DNA of 60,195 bases from Bacteroidota bacterium (GCA_006226425.1 SBGX01000007.1:1-60195), one strand, 5' to 3'. Positions 17,192-27,517 are shown, numbered from the stretch's first letter. The notes: generated by a model not told the origin, from the sequence alone. Program-made: numbers and translations.

Positions 17192-17624
17192 TTTTTTCTA
17201 GTATGTCCCAGGTATGATCTGCGAGCAAGCGTACAGTAGCCACAAAGGTGTACGATTTTCCGGATCGTCCCCATTGATTCGGTGCGATGAGGGACAAAAG
17301 ATAATTCAAGTGTTCGTCCTGATAGAGGTGATAAATGTGGTTGATAATCGGTTGAAAGCGCATTTCAGCCATGTAAATTCGTTCCGAAATTTCTTTTCGA
17401 TCCTGCAATTTTTTAGCCTGATCAGCTAACAACTGCATTTGCTCGTAAATTTGCCCCAATTGCATGTCCGTCTGATGCTCCATTGCATTGAGAGACAAGC
17501 CTTTGATTTTACCCTGATCTTCCGGTTTCACCAAAGCACTCCCCGCATGATGACCATATTCCAACGAATGGGGGTTCTCACTTACCTTATCCGGATCTAT
17601 CGGATTCTGAAATTCTTCTGCCAT
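17172..17624 (-). CDS. DUF2452 family protein
   Basis: A 150-residue cytoplasmic protein of a widespread Bacteroidota family without known function (DUF2452). It shows the pattern ENPHSLEYGHHAGSALVKPED near the start, then a helical part (QIYEQMQLLADQAKKLQDR, then ISERIYMAEMRFQP), then HLYQ and the ending LLADHTWDILEK. I chose the ATG at 17624 (MAEEFQNP) because an AGAGGAAC Shine-Dalgarno-like site precedes it and the family normally begins here. An upstream ATG at 17672 would add 16 unlikely residues. It is followed by the YiiX-like gene with a 20-base overlap. Confidence 0.85.
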   Translation of the reverse strand: MAEEFQNPIDPDKVSENPHSLEYGHHAGSALVKPEDQGKIKGLSLNAMEHQTDMQLGQIYEQMQLLADQAKKLQDRKEISERIYMAEMRFQPIINHIYHLYQDEHLNYLLSLIAPNQWGRSGKSYTFVATVRLLADHTWDILEKNDEVSF

Positions 17625-17674
17625 AGTTCCTCTTGTACTAATAAAATTAACACTTTTCCGTGTTTTTGGCAAAT

Positions 17675-20600
17675 TTAGTTCGATGCTTCTTCAGATGGTT
17701 CTTTGCGTTTCCAATCCTGATAGGCAAAAAACAAAATCAGTAAAAAGATCAAAATGGAACCGGAGGCAGCCAATTTGGTGGACGTATGATAAAAGGGCAG
17801 GTCAAACTTGAATCGTATTTCATGCTTTCCACCAGGAACTTCTAATCCTCTGAGCAGATAATTTACTTTCAGGATCGAAGCTTCCTTTCCGTCAATGGTT
17901 GCTGTCCAACCTTCCGGATAGTAAATCTCGGAGAAAACGGCCAGTTGATCTCCTTCTAAGTTTGCCTCATAAACCAATTCATTCGGTCCATATGATTTCA
18001 TCTTAATCATTCCTTTCCCGGTGAACTCTTTCTTTTTCAGTCTTTTAGCCTCACTTTCGAGTAATACAGCTTCTTCTTTTGGCTCAAAAGCATTACTTAC
18101 CTCATAGGAAACGATTTTTAAGAACGAATTGGAAGTATCAGCCTGAATTGTGAAGGCCGGGACAGTCGAAGTGTTCCCACGGACATCCATCACGAAATAC
18201 ACTTCAAAATTCTTCTGCAAGCCCTGAGCAATCGGAATATCAACGGTATCTCCCTGCAAAATGTAATACAGTGATTCCGAGGCATAAACTTCGGCTTCTT
18301 TTACCTCTTGTCCTTTGTGGTACAATTGACCAACTCCTTTGTTTTCAACTTTGTAACGATTTGCCAGGGCCATGATTTCCTGATCCGGTGTGTCGTATTG
18401 CTCGATTCGCTGCACCAACCAGGCATTTCCCATGGCATTCAAATTCGGTTCTGACACAATGGCCGTACGATTCTGATTGACATTGATCGTGTGCTTCACA
18501 TTGAGAATATCAAAAATGCGCGCATTCCCCTGGGTCATATGGAACTCATAAACATTTTGAATATTTCTGAGCTTGGCTCCATGATAACCTCCCAAGGACT
18601 TATGGAAATAGGAAGCCTTGGCACTGCTGAAACCTCCTGTGTAATCAAACACGCGATAATTGGTGTTTCGATTCAGTGCGGCAAAACGGTGGGCATCGAT
18701 TACCCTGGTCTCAGCAATCCCACTAAACCCAAGTTCACTGGCTTTAGCTCTTCCTTCTCGCGAAGCCATCTCTACTTTTTTCTTGAGTTCATCATTCATG
18801 GATGTTTCCAACTCCAAAATGCTCAAATCTGCCGGGCGTGCTGAAATGGGGTAGAGGGTATTGGCTTTTTCTTCCCAGTAGCGATAACCATTCCCACTTT
18901 CTTCATTTCCCAAATAATAACGATCTACCGGAATCAGATCTAAAGCCACCAATCCGATTAGACCCAATACGATGTATTCTCTTTTTAGCTCGGTGTAGAA
19001 AAAGAGGGCACATAAGCCCAATGCAACAATCGCAAAAATGATTGTTCGGAGCATACTACTTGAAAAAACACTCTCCCGGAAGGTCTTTAGATTTTCATAA
19101 TCCTTTTGCATGATTTGAACCTGACGGTCCACAATGCTCTGTACCTGTGCCTGATTACTCAAATCCAAGCCCATTTGCTGAATGACTTTCGGGTCGGTCC
19201 CCGCCAATTCTTTTCGCACCTCGTTTTGATAAGCGGCAATTCCTGCTGGACTCAATTGTTCCTTTTCACGGTCGGATAGGTATCCGTCGCCCAATCCAGT
19301 ACTTTTGATGATAATCAATAAAAGAACCAAAACTCCTCCACCTATCAAAAAGCGTTTTTTCAACGCAATCAACTGTTCCCTTTCCTTCCATAGCTGATGG
19401 ATCGAGATACTGGCCAATGCCACCAAACAACACTGAATCAACACAGCAATGATCGTTGGAGCCCGGAATTTATCGTATCCAGGGATGTTTTCGAGGAAGA
19501 AATCGGTCAAACCCATGTAATTTTTTCCCCAGGACAGTGCCAATGCCAACACAGACATGAGAAGAATCCCAATATTCAGGCTCGTTGGCGCCAAAATAAC
19601 GGCCAAAATCGCCAGAATAATCACTACAGCACTCATATAGGCCGGACCAGACACTGCTGTTTGATCTCCCCAATAGGAAAGTTTGCTATTCAAGAGAGAT
19701 TCCTGTTCCTGAGCAGAAAATTCCATATCTTCCATTTTCTCTGCAAACTGTGGATTTGATCCAATCAGTCCCATAGAAGAGCCCTTCACATAAGGAGAAA
19801 GCAGCGTGAGTGATTCATCGATCCCGTTACTATATTCGGTAATGTAATCTTTCCCTAGTCCGCTTGTCGAGTTTTTTGCATTGGACATTCCTTCCGGAGT
19901 AATCGTAATGTCATTTTTCCCACGGATCGAGTACTTTCCATAGTCATTGGTCAGCTTGATGTTACCAATATTGATAATCGCGGCCAATACATAAACGGCT
20001 ACCAGACCACCACTGGCAATCAGCGTCTTTTTCATCTCTTTCTTGATGAATGCTCCTTCAACGAACAAAATCGCTCCGAGTACAACCAGGAGTAAAACCA
20101 AATAATAACTCACCTGTAAGTGGTTCATGGTCAACTCAAAAGTCATGAATACCGCAGACCAGACTAATCCCCACCTCAAATTATGTCGATAGGTCATGAT
20201 AAAGCTACCAATAACAGGAGCCATGAAGGCGGTCGCCAGGGCCTTACTATTGTGACCCGCTTGAATAATCACGATATTATAAGTCAGGAAACCGAAAGCA
20301 ATGGCTGCAAAAAGCCCGACCAAAGGCTTCATTCGTAAGCACATCGCAAAAATGTAAAATCCGATCATGTACAGGAAGACAATCCCTGCTGGTGGACTAA
20401 ACATGGTTCGATAGGCTCGCATAATTGACCCCAGGAAATTCCCCTGATAAAGCAAGGAAATCTGCATGGACGGCATCCCTCCAAACATGGAGTTGGTCCA
20501 CAGGGTTTCTTCCCCGGTCATTTCCCGATAATCCGAGATTTCGTGTGAAGCGCCCAAAAATTGTTCAATATCATGCTGTTTGATCCCGTAACCATCCAGT

Positions 20601-20689
20601 TGAAGCGAAAAGTAGATCAATGTCACCACCAAACAAGTGGCAATTGCAGCAAAGTGCATCCAGTTCTTGCGAAAAAAGGCCTGTACCAT
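17675..20689 (-). CDS. Large YfhO-like multi-spanning membrane protein
   Basis: A 1004-residue inner-membrane protein with about 12 predicted helices (for example FAAIATCLVVTLIYFSLQL, FLYMIGFYIFAMCL and IMSVLALALSW-like runs) and a large soluble part at about 560-960, followed by one last helix (SGSILIFLLILFFAYQ). This matches the YfhO-like family, related to GT-C glycosyltransferases. In Bacillus, YfhO helps glycosylate lipoteichoic acid, but the role in Bacteroidota is not established. The gene starts just after a 120-base gap following the small membrane protein gene; its stop is about 50 bases before the DUF2452 start. I see no nearby sugar-transfer genes. Confidence 0.85.
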   Translation of the reverse strand: MVQAFFRKNWMHFAAIATCLVVTLIYFSLQLDGYGIKQHDIEQFLGASHEISDYREMTGEETLWTNSMFGGMPSMQISLLYQGNFLGSIMRAYRTMFSPPAGIVFLYMIGFYIFAMCLRMKPLVGLFAAIAFGFLTYNIVIIQAGHNSKALATAFMAPVIGSFIMTYRHNLRWGLVWSAVFMTFELTMNHLQVSYYLVLLLVVLGAILFVEGAFIKKEMKKTLIASGGLVAVYVLAAIINIGNIKLTNDYGKYSIRGKNDITITPEGMSNAKNSTSGLGKDYITEYSNGIDESLTLLSPYVKGSSMGLIGSNPQFAEKMEDMEFSAQEQESLLNSKLSYWGDQTAVSGPAYMSAVVIILAILAVILAPTSLNIGILLMSVLALALSWGKNYMGLTDFFLENIPGYDKFRAPTIIAVLIQCCLVALASISIHQLWKEREQLIALKKRFLIGGGVLVLLLIIIKSTGLGDGYLSDREKEQLSPAGIAAYQNEVRKELAGTDPKVIQQMGLDLSNQAQVQSIVDRQVQIMQKDYENLKTFRESVFSSSMLRTIIFAIVALGLCALFFYTELKREYIVLGLIGLVALDLIPVDRYYLGNEESGNGYRYWEEKANTLYPISARPADLSILELETSMNDELKKKVEMASREGRAKASELGFSGIAETRVIDAHRFAALNRNTNYRVFDYTGGFSSAKASYFHKSLGGYHGAKLRNIQNVYEFHMTQGNARIFDILNVKHTINVNQNRTAIVSEPNLNAMGNAWLVQRIEQYDTPDQEIMALANRYKVENKGVGQLYHKGQEVKEAEVYASESLYYILQGDTVDIPIAQGLQKNFEVYFVMDVRGNTSTVPAFTIQADTSNSFLKIVSYEVSNAFEPKEEAVLLESEAKRLKKKEFTGKGMIKMKSYGPNELVYEANLEGDQLAVFSEIYYPEGWTATIDGKEASILKVNYLLRGLEVPGGKHEIRFKFDLPFYHTSTKLAASGSILIFLLILFFAYQDWKRKEPSEEASN

Positions 20690-20813
20690 ATAGTGTTACT
20701 TAAGTATCTTAAAAGAGTCTGAAATTAGAGATTTTATTTGGAATGACTTCAAAAATCAAAGACATTCTTATCCATCATTCCTGATGTCAGAAAGAGAACA
20801 ATCGGCAGAAGAG

Positions 20814-21059
20814 TTAAATTTCTTCGTAGTCTGCGTCTTCCGCTGGTGGAATATTCCCTTTCAAAATGGATGTTTTCCCGCGGTTTTTGTCTACATGCTT
20901 CCTCAGTTGCTCCTGCTTCTTTTGACGTTCCTCCAGGTTCCGTTGTTCTCCCAAATTCCTCTTCGCAATCATCAACTGTCCCAGAAAGCGTAGGATCACC
21001 AACACTCCGATAATAATCAATACGGTCTTGATCAGACCTGTTACACTGAGAATCATCAT
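20814..21059 (-). CDS. Small single-helix membrane protein (DUF4834-like)
   Basis: An 81-residue protein with one N-terminal transmembrane helix (about 7-28, LIKTVLIIIGVLVILRFLGQ), then a highly charged helix (NLEERQKKQEQLRKHVDK) and an acidic tail ending EDADYEEI. It resembles the small DUF4834 proteins of Bacteroidota, an assignment made from pattern only. The gene starts 3 bases after the carB stop, so it is translated from the carB transcript. The coupling to carB does not reveal a role; it may simply be carried along. Confidence 0.7.
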   Translation of the reverse strand: MMILSVTGLIKTVLIIIGVLVILRFLGQLMIAKRNLGEQRNLEERQKKQEQLRKHVDKNRGKTSILKGNIPPAEDADYEEI

Positions 21060-21062
21060 CGA

Positions 21063-23879
21063 TTAGCGGGATAAGTGCATATTTCTTTCGGAGTAAACCT
21101 TTCGGAAGAATGGATCTTTCAGGTTCTCAATGAAATAAATTCCTTCACCTGTCGATTTCATTTCAGGACCAAGTTCCTTTTTGACTTCCGGGAATTTTTC
21201 AAAGGAGAATACAGGAATTTTGATCGCATATCCTTCCTTCCTCGGATTGAAATTAAAATCTTTCAGTTTCGCTTCTCCTAACATGACTTTTGTCGCGAAG
21301 TTCACGTAGGGTTCATCATAGGCTTTTGCAATGAATGGAACTGTTCTCGAGGCCCTTGGATTGGCTTCAATAACATAAACCTGATCATCTTTAATCGCGA
21401 ACTGGATATTTAACAATCCAACTGTTTTCAGCTCCAGTGCTACTTTTTTCGTAATGTCTTCAATCTGTTGCATCACAAAGTCTCCCAGGTTATAGGGAGG
21501 AAGTACGGCATACGAGTCACCAGAGTGAATTCCAGCCGGCTCGATGTGTTGCATGACTCCGATGATATGTACATCCGTTCCATCACAGATAGCATCCGCC
21601 TCCGCTTCAATCGCCCCACCAAGGAAATGATCCAGCAAAATTTGGTTTTCTCCCATCTCGCCAATGATATCTACGACATGATGCTCCAATTCTTCTTTGT
21701 TGATAACGATTTTCATCTTTTGTCCTCCCAATACATAGGAAGGCCGGACCAATAGAGGAAAACCCAGATCATCGGCTAATTCTAGTGCCTGTTCGGCATC
21801 TTCAACGACTCCGTACTTAGGAAAGAGAATCCCATGCTCTTCCAACAGACGAGAGAATCGTCCACGATCTTCTGCCAAATCCAGGGCGTCGAAACTGGTT
21901 CCTAAAATTTTAATTCCATAACGATTCAGCTTTTCTGCCAGTTTAAGGGCGGTCTGACCACCTAACTGAACAATGACTCCGACTGGTTTTTCGTGGAGAA
22001 TAATATCGTAGATATGCTCCCAAAACACAGGCTCAAAGTAAAGTTTATCGGCCGTGCTAAAATCGGTAGAAACTGTTTCCGGATTACAGTTGATCATCAC
22101 CGTTTCGTAACCACATTCCTTGGCCGCTAATACTCCATGAACACAACTGTAGTCAAATTCAATTCCCTGACCAATTCGGTTCGGGCCGGAACCCAATACA
22201 ACTACCTTTTTACGATCCGAGACCTGACTTTCGTTCTCCTGCTCAAACGTGGAGTAATAATAAGGAGTCTGTGCTTCAAATTCCGCTGCACAGGTATCAA
22301 CCAGTTTATAGACTCGCTTAATTCCGAGGTCATTTCTTTTTTTGAAGACCTCTGATTCAAGACAGCGCAGCAAATGGGCAATTTGACGATCGGCGTATCC
22401 TTTTTGTTTGGCCTCAAACAATAGGGCTTCCGGAATATTCTCCAGGTGATGTTTTTCAATGCGACGTTCCAGTTTGATCAAATCCTCAATCTGCTTCAAG
22501 AACCACACATCAATTTTTGTTTTCTCGAAGATTGTTTTGAATGGGATCCCCAGTTTAATTGCATCATAGACATGGAACAAGCGGTTCCAGGAAGGGTTTT
22601 CCAGGGAGTGAAGAATCGCATTCTGATCTGTCAATTCCCGACCATCAGCCCCCAATCCATTTCGATTAATCTCCAGGGATTGACATGCCTTTTGCAGAGC
22701 TTCCTGAAATGAACGTCCAATTCCCATGACTTCTCCTACGGACTTCATTTGCAGTCCCAATCTTCGGTCTGCACCAGGGAATTTGTTAAAGTTCCAACGT
22801 GGGATTTTTACAATTACATAGTCCAGAGTCGGTTCAAAGAGGGCAGAGGTGGTGCCTGTAATCTGATTATTTAACTCATCCAGGTGGTAACCAATGGCCA
22901 ATTTGGCCGCAATTTTCGCAATGGGATATCCAGTTGCCTTTGAGGCCAAAGCGCTTGAGCGGGAAACCCGCGGATTGATTTCAATCGCAATAATATCTTC
23001 TTTTTCATCTGGTGAAACGGCAAACTGCACGTTACAACCTCCTGCAAAATTTCCAATGGAACGCATCATTTTGATGGCCATATCTCGCATTCGTTGGAAA
23101 GTCGTATCGGAAAGGGTCATCGCCGGAGCCACGGTAATCGAATCTCCTGTATGAATTCCCATGGGGTCGAAATTCTCAATCGAACAAATGATGACCACGT
23201 TGTCGTTGGCATCTCTTAACAACTCCAACTCAAATTCTTTCCAGCCCATCAGTGCTTTGTCGATCATCACCTCGTGAATCGGACTTAGTTTTAATCCTCT
23301 ATCCAACAGGTTATCAAATTCATCCTGACTGTGTACAACAGAGGCTCCAGCACCTCCAAGTGTATATGAAGCTCTAATACATAGCGGAAAGCCAAATTCC
23401 TGGGCAATTTCTTTTCCTTCCAGGAAGGACTTTGCCGTTTTTTGAGGGGCCATCCCAACTCCGATTTCTTCCATCAAAGAGCGGAATTGCTCCCTGTTCT
23501 CTGTAATTTCAATGGCATTGATATCTACACCGATCATCTCCACCTCATAATCACTCCAAATCCCCATTTCCTCGCACTTAATGGCCAGGTTCAAACCTGT
23601 TTGACCACCCATGGTCGGAAGAACGGCATCCACCTGATGATTCTCCAGGATTTCCATGATGCTCTCTGGTTCCAGGGGCTTTAAATAGACATGATCCGCT
23701 ACGACACGGTCCGTCATGATGGTTGCCGGATTACTATTGATCAGGATCACTTCAATTCCTTCTTCCCGAAGTGATTGAGCGGCTTGTGAGCCGGAATAAT
23801 CAAATTCACAGGCCTGACCAATGACGATGGGTCCGCTACCTATGATCAATACGCTTTTAATGGAGTCTTTTTTTGGCAT
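21063..23879 (-). CDS. carB: Carbamoyl-phosphate synthase large subunit, without the C-terminal allosteric domain
   Basis: A 938-residue CarB. It makes carbamoyl phosphate from bicarbonate, two ATP and ammonia supplied by the small subunit CarA, for arginine and pyrimidine synthesis. Both ATP-grasp halves are present: the first with VLIIGSGPIVIGQACEFDYS and MGGQTGLNLA, the second with VVVLGSGPNRIGQGIEFDYS, VQLGGQTALKLA and YVIEANPRASRTVPF. The chain ends at MHLSR, right after the second half. The 130-odd residue MGS-like domain, where UMP and ornithine act in Escherichia coli, is absent, as appears usual for Bacteroidota. carA is not in the window. The small membrane protein gene follows at 3 bases. 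Confidence 0.97.
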   Translation of the reverse strand: MPKKDSIKSVLIIGSGPIVIGQACEFDYSGSQAAQSLREEGIEVILINSNPATIMTDRVVADHVYLKPLEPESIMEILENHQVDAVLPTMGGQTGLNLAIKCEEMGIWSDYEVEMIGVDINAIEITENREQFRSLMEEIGVGMAPQKTAKSFLEGKEIAQEFGFPLCIRASYTLGGAGASVVHSQDEFDNLLDRGLKLSPIHEVMIDKALMGWKEFELELLRDANDNVVIICSIENFDPMGIHTGDSITVAPAMTLSDTTFQRMRDMAIKMMRSIGNFAGGCNVQFAVSPDEKEDIIAIEINPRVSRSSALASKATGYPIAKIAAKLAIGYHLDELNNQITGTTSALFEPTLDYVIVKIPRWNFNKFPGADRRLGLQMKSVGEVMGIGRSFQEALQKACQSLEINRNGLGADGRELTDQNAILHSLENPSWNRLFHVYDAIKLGIPFKTIFEKTKIDVWFLKQIEDLIKLERRIEKHHLENIPEALLFEAKQKGYADRQIAHLLRCLESEVFKKRNDLGIKRVYKLVDTCAAEFEAQTPYYYSTFEQENESQVSDRKKVVVLGSGPNRIGQGIEFDYSCVHGVLAAKECGYETVMINCNPETVSTDFSTADKLYFEPVFWEHIYDIILHEKPVGVIVQLGGQTALKLAEKLNRYGIKILGTSFDALDLAEDRGRFSRLLEEHGILFPKYGVVEDAEQALELADDLGFPLLVRPSYVLGGQKMKIVINKEELEHHVVDIIGEMGENQILLDHFLGGAIEAEADAICDGTDVHIIGVMQHIEPAGIHSGDSYAVLPPYNLGDFVMQQIEDITKKVALELKTVGLLNIQFAIKDDQVYVIEANPRASRTVPFIAKAYDEPYVNFATKVMLGEAKLKDFNFNPRKEGYAIKIPVFSFEKFPEVKKELGPEMKSTGEGIYFIENLKDPFFRKVYSERNMHLSR

Positions 23880-24118
23880 TACTTTGGGCTCTTGTGCTGT
23901 CCAAACAACAAATTAAATTGCCTGCAAATTTAAGGCATTTTAAATGCTTTCAATCGATTTTTTTTCTCATTTTTTGAACAATTGATCATGAATTCCGTCG
24001 GGAAGCGAACAAACACGGAGCTTACGTGAAAAACGTTTTAGTAAAACAAATCAGAAATCCAGGATAAAAAAGTTGAATTTCAGGATATTTCTAACTTTGT
24101 TTTCTCAAAAGCGCGCAG

Positions 24119-24919
24119 ATGAAATTGAAAGAAAGGTTGTATCATGTTGTGTTCGGCACAGACACCCCGGCCGGACGTTCTTTTGACGTGGTTTTGCTGT
24201 GGATGATTGTCATCAGCGTGTTGGCTGTCATGCTCGAAAGCGTTTCCCATCTTCGCGAAGAATATCAATTCACCTTCTTTGTTGTTGAATGGGTCTTGAC
24301 TGTTCTCTTTACCATTGAGTTCTTTCTGCGAATCTGGATCAGTCCACGGCCACTGAAGTACTTATTTAGTTTCTGGGGAGTCATCGACCTGCTTTCGATT
24401 CTGCCGACTTATATGAGCCTTTTCTTCATGGGCTACCATTACCTCTTAATCGTTCGAATTTTCAGACTCCTTCGAATTTTCCGGATTCTCAAGCTAGTTC
24501 GATTTAATCACGAGGCACAAATGTTACTTACGGCGTTGCGTTCCAGTACTTATAAGATCACGATCTTCTTTTTTTCCGTGATGGCTATTGTTACTTTTTT
24601 GGGAACTATTATGTATGTAGTGGAAGGTGATGAGGCCGGCTTCACCAGCATTCCAAGAAGTATTTACTGGGCTATTGTAACGGTGACTACCGTAGGGTAT
24701 GGTGACCTTGTTCCGGCTACCGTTATTGGAAAAATGATTTCTTCACTCGCCATGATTATCGGTTATGCTATTATCGCTGTACCTACCGGAATTGTGACGG
24801 TGGAAATGAACCGTTCCGTGAGAGGTAAAAAGAAACAAAAGCAATGCACGACCTGTGAACAACCCTGTGAACCCAGCGCCTTTTATTGCTCCAACTGTGG
24901 AACGAAACTAGATGCGTAA
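24119..24919 (+). CDS. Voltage-gated potassium channel with C-terminal zinc ribbon
   Basis: A 266-residue six-helix Kv-type channel subunit. The S4 helix carries positively charged residues every third place (Arg113, 116, 119, 122, Lys125, Arg128), the voltage sensor. The pore loop has the selectivity filter TVGYGD (191-196). S6 follows (MISSLAMIIGYAIIAVPTG). After the membrane part comes a short zinc ribbon with CTTC (243, 246) and YCSNC (257, 260). Four subunits would form a K+ channel in the inner membrane. The cytoplasmic zinc ribbon might act in assembly or gating; that is inference. A TAACTTTG box at 24092-24099 is a possible -7 element. The 3' end overlaps the convergent TonB receptor by 12 bases. 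Confidence 0.94.
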   Translation: MKLKERLYHVVFGTDTPAGRSFDVVLLWMIVISVLAVMLESVSHLREEYQFTFFVVEWVLTVLFTIEFFLRIWISPRPLKYLFSFWGVIDLLSILPTYMSLFFMGYHYLLIVRIFRLLRIFRILKLVRFNHEAQMLLTALRSSTYKITIFFFSVMAIVTFLGTIMYVVEGDEAGFTSIPRSIYWAIVTVTTVGYGDLVPATVIGKMISSLAMIIGYAIIAVPTGIVTVEMNRSVRGKKKQKQCTTCEQPCEPSAFYCSNCGTKLDA

Positions 24920-27517
24920 AATCAACTTGAGATTGAATCGCCTTTGAGTGAGGTAGTTCGGAATGGAATAGTATCTCCCTGAAACATCCTGCACCCATTG
25001 TTTCGACAGAACGTTATTGACTCCCATTAGATTGAAGACTTCAAAGGAGAGGATCGCATCGGAAAAACGCCTTTTCTTACCGCTTAATTCACCAGACTTC
25101 TTATTTAGCAAATCATAAGATAAGCCCAGGTCGGTCCGGAAATACGATTTTTGACGCAAGGTATCTTTGTATCGTTCAAAATCAGGTGGACCATAAGGCA
25201 ATCTCGTTCCAAAATTCAAGCCTAACTGGATGGAAAAACGCTCAAACCCAGGCATGTGATCCTGGAATAAAATGGCAAAATTCATCAACTGATCTGTTGG
25301 GCGTGGAATTCCTCCTGGATGCACCACCACACTATCCACCACTGTTTGATCCTCACTAACTCCAAAGAATATTCGTTCCCCAGCCTGATTATAGTACAGG
25401 GTATATTGATCATTTAGAATATCTTCTTTCGTGGAAAGAAAACCGACCTTAAAGAACGATTCAACTCCCTGAACAAACTCTCCGTGCAGGTTGAAGTCAA
25501 TCCCGTAAGCATAAGCCGTGGCACCATTGTGGGCGTAATAGCGTGTTCGTACATTATCCACTTCATAAGGATTCACATCCCAGAGGTATTTATAATAAGC
25601 TTCCGTTGAAAATTTAAAGGGCTTTTTACGTCCCCACATGCTAAACAAATGATCATAAGCTCCTACCAGGTGAAAAGACTTTTGTGCTTTCACTGATTTA
25701 TTCAATTCTCCGGTAAAAGTTCTCAGCTCTCGATAGAAGGGAGGCTGGTAATAAAGTCCTGTGGAAAGTCTAATTCGATTGTTTCTTCGCCGAATATTTC
25801 CGGCATTGTAAAAATAGGAGCGAGGGTAATAGCTCATCGACATTCGAGGTGTCAGGAAGAATTCCTGATTGACAGATGTGTAGCCCGCACGAAGTCCTCC
25901 GCTAAACACAAAACGACTGGCCGATTGACGAATCGTATCCGTAAAAACCTGTTTTTGTTTTTTCTTCTGTCCTTCAAGTTCTACCTTTCTTCGAATTTTG
26001 ACTGGAAAATGCTCTCGTATCTTTCTGTTTTCTGTATTGAATTGAAGAAAGCCTGTATAGCGCTCAGATTCTAAGGCCAACTTACCTTTGATCGTTTCGT
26101 AGAGTTCTACTTTGTTTGGTGAGGCCTGTGGGAGACTGTATCCGGCTGAATCAACCAATTTCCACTCACTCAATACGTCGTCAAAATGATCGCGCTGGTA
26201 ATTGAGTCCCCAACTTAATTTGCTCCGTTCATTGATCCGATAACTTCCATTGTGATAGGCCATCAAGATGGTTGCAAACAGCCTGTTTCGAGCATGATTC
26301 AAAAAAGTCCCGACCCCAACAGTTGCAATGGAATCCCCAAATTCTTCTTTTGAGGGATCGCTTTCTAATAAATTGATGAAGTATTGTCCCTGGATATCAA
26401 AGTTCTCCGACTCATCTGAGTTGAATGCTGAAAGGTAGAAATCCAGTTGGGTTCGGTCGCTCGCTTTCCATTTTAGGGCGGTTCCGGCAGTCATTGTCTG
26501 AAAACGTGTTTGCTCTTGTCCGTCGAAAAAGATTTTAAAGCGATAGGCTTCATTCACCGTTCCGAAATCGGTTTCCTGTGTCTCCGGAGAAAAGCGATAA
26601 TCATTCGACGAAAAATGGACAATATTGGTCCACAATAAATTCTCGGTGATGTAGAAATTTTGAAGAATTTGAGCGTCCCAAAACACGGGATTATAAGCTC
26701 CTTTGGTAGGTAAGCTATTCAACAGGTAACCATTCGCCCGGTATCTGGCTCCGGCCAGGTAATTAAACCGTGGACTGGTCGCATGTGCCACGTGTGATTC
26801 TACCCCCAGCAAGGAAGCCATTAGGGAGGCGTTGAGTGAATCGGGTGTTTTATATTCAATATCAAGTACCGAACTAAGTTTGTCTCCATACCTGGACTCA
26901 AAACCACCACCACTGAAATGAATATTCTGAACGAGAGCAGTATTGATAAAGCTCAATCCTTCCTGTTGTCCGGATCTTGTCAGAAAAGGACGATTGATTA
27001 AAAAATCGTTGACATATACCAGATTCTCATCGTAGTTCCCTCCGCGGACATTGTAATTTGAACTCAATTCATTATTTGAGCTGGCAGCCGTGGTATAAAT
27101 CAGGGTTCGTTCCACCGAATTACTGGGAAAGAGCTGTAAATCGAGTGGGGGAAGGGTGGATATATTTCCAGTCGGGTCCTGACCATCTCCTTTTACTTCA
27201 ACTCCTTTGAGGCTAATCACCAGGAATTTAACCTCCTTCAAGCGTTGATTTTGCCCCGGATTTAGACGTACTTTACGAATGGTTTCCAGTGAATCATATC
27301 GAAAGTAAATCGTCAATAAGGTGTCAGGCCTCAATTCGAACTGAAACTTTCCCTGATCATCCGAATAGTGAACTATTGAACCATTTCCAGGAACGATGAT
27401 TTTCACGTTTTCCAGTCCATTTCCTTTGCGATCCACACAACGTCCGTTTACCGAAGCTTGCTGTGCCGAACCAGAGGCAGCAGAGAGTATCATCAAAAAA
27501 AGCAGAAATTGCTTCAT
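24908..27517 (-). CDS. TonB-dependent receptor with N-terminal carboxypeptidase-regulatory-like domain
   Basis: An 869-residue outer-membrane receptor. I chose the ATG at 27517 (MKQFLLFLMILSAASGSAQQ), since it gives a proper signal peptide; a start at 27625 would put 36 unlikely residues before it. Next is a CarboxypepD_reg-like beta-sandwich (VNGRCVDRKGNGLENVKI), then a plug with SSNYNVRGGNYDENLVYVND and HFSGGGFESRYGDKLSSVLD, and a long barrel ending in an aromatic/hydrophobic strand (RRFNLKLILRI). It imports an unknown ligand with TonB energy. No SusD-like partner, riboswitch or substrate gene is adjacent, so the substrate cannot be named. Confidence 0.9.
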   Translation of the reverse strand: MKQFLLFLMILSAASGSAQQASVNGRCVDRKGNGLENVKIIVPGNGSIVHYSDDQGKFQFELRPDTLLTIYFRYDSLETIRKVRLNPGQNQRLKEVKFLVISLKGVEVKGDGQDPTGNISTLPPLDLQLFPSNSVERTLIYTTAASSNNELSSNYNVRGGNYDENLVYVNDFLINRPFLTRSGQQEGLSFINTALVQNIHFSGGGFESRYGDKLSSVLDIEYKTPDSLNASLMASLLGVESHVAHATSPRFNYLAGARYRANGYLLNSLPTKGAYNPVFWDAQILQNFYITENLLWTNIVHFSSNDYRFSPETQETDFGTVNEAYRFKIFFDGQEQTRFQTMTAGTALKWKASDRTQLDFYLSAFNSDESENFDIQGQYFINLLESDPSKEEFGDSIATVGVGTFLNHARNRLFATILMAYHNGSYRINERSKLSWGLNYQRDHFDDVLSEWKLVDSAGYSLPQASPNKVELYETIKGKLALESERYTGFLQFNTENRKIREHFPVKIRRKVELEGQKKKQKQVFTDTIRQSASRFVFSGGLRAGYTSVNQEFFLTPRMSMSYYPRSYFYNAGNIRRRNNRIRLSTGLYYQPPFYRELRTFTGELNKSVKAQKSFHLVGAYDHLFSMWGRKKPFKFSTEAYYKYLWDVNPYEVDNVRTRYYAHNGATAYAYGIDFNLHGEFVQGVESFFKVGFLSTKEDILNDQYTLYYNQAGERIFFGVSEDQTVVDSVVVHPGGIPRPTDQLMNFAILFQDHMPGFERFSIQLGLNFGTRLPYGPPDFERYKDTLRQKSYFRTDLGLSYDLLNKKSGELSGKKRRFSDAILSFEVFNLMGVNNVLSKQWVQDVSGRYYSIPNYLTQRRFNLKLILRI

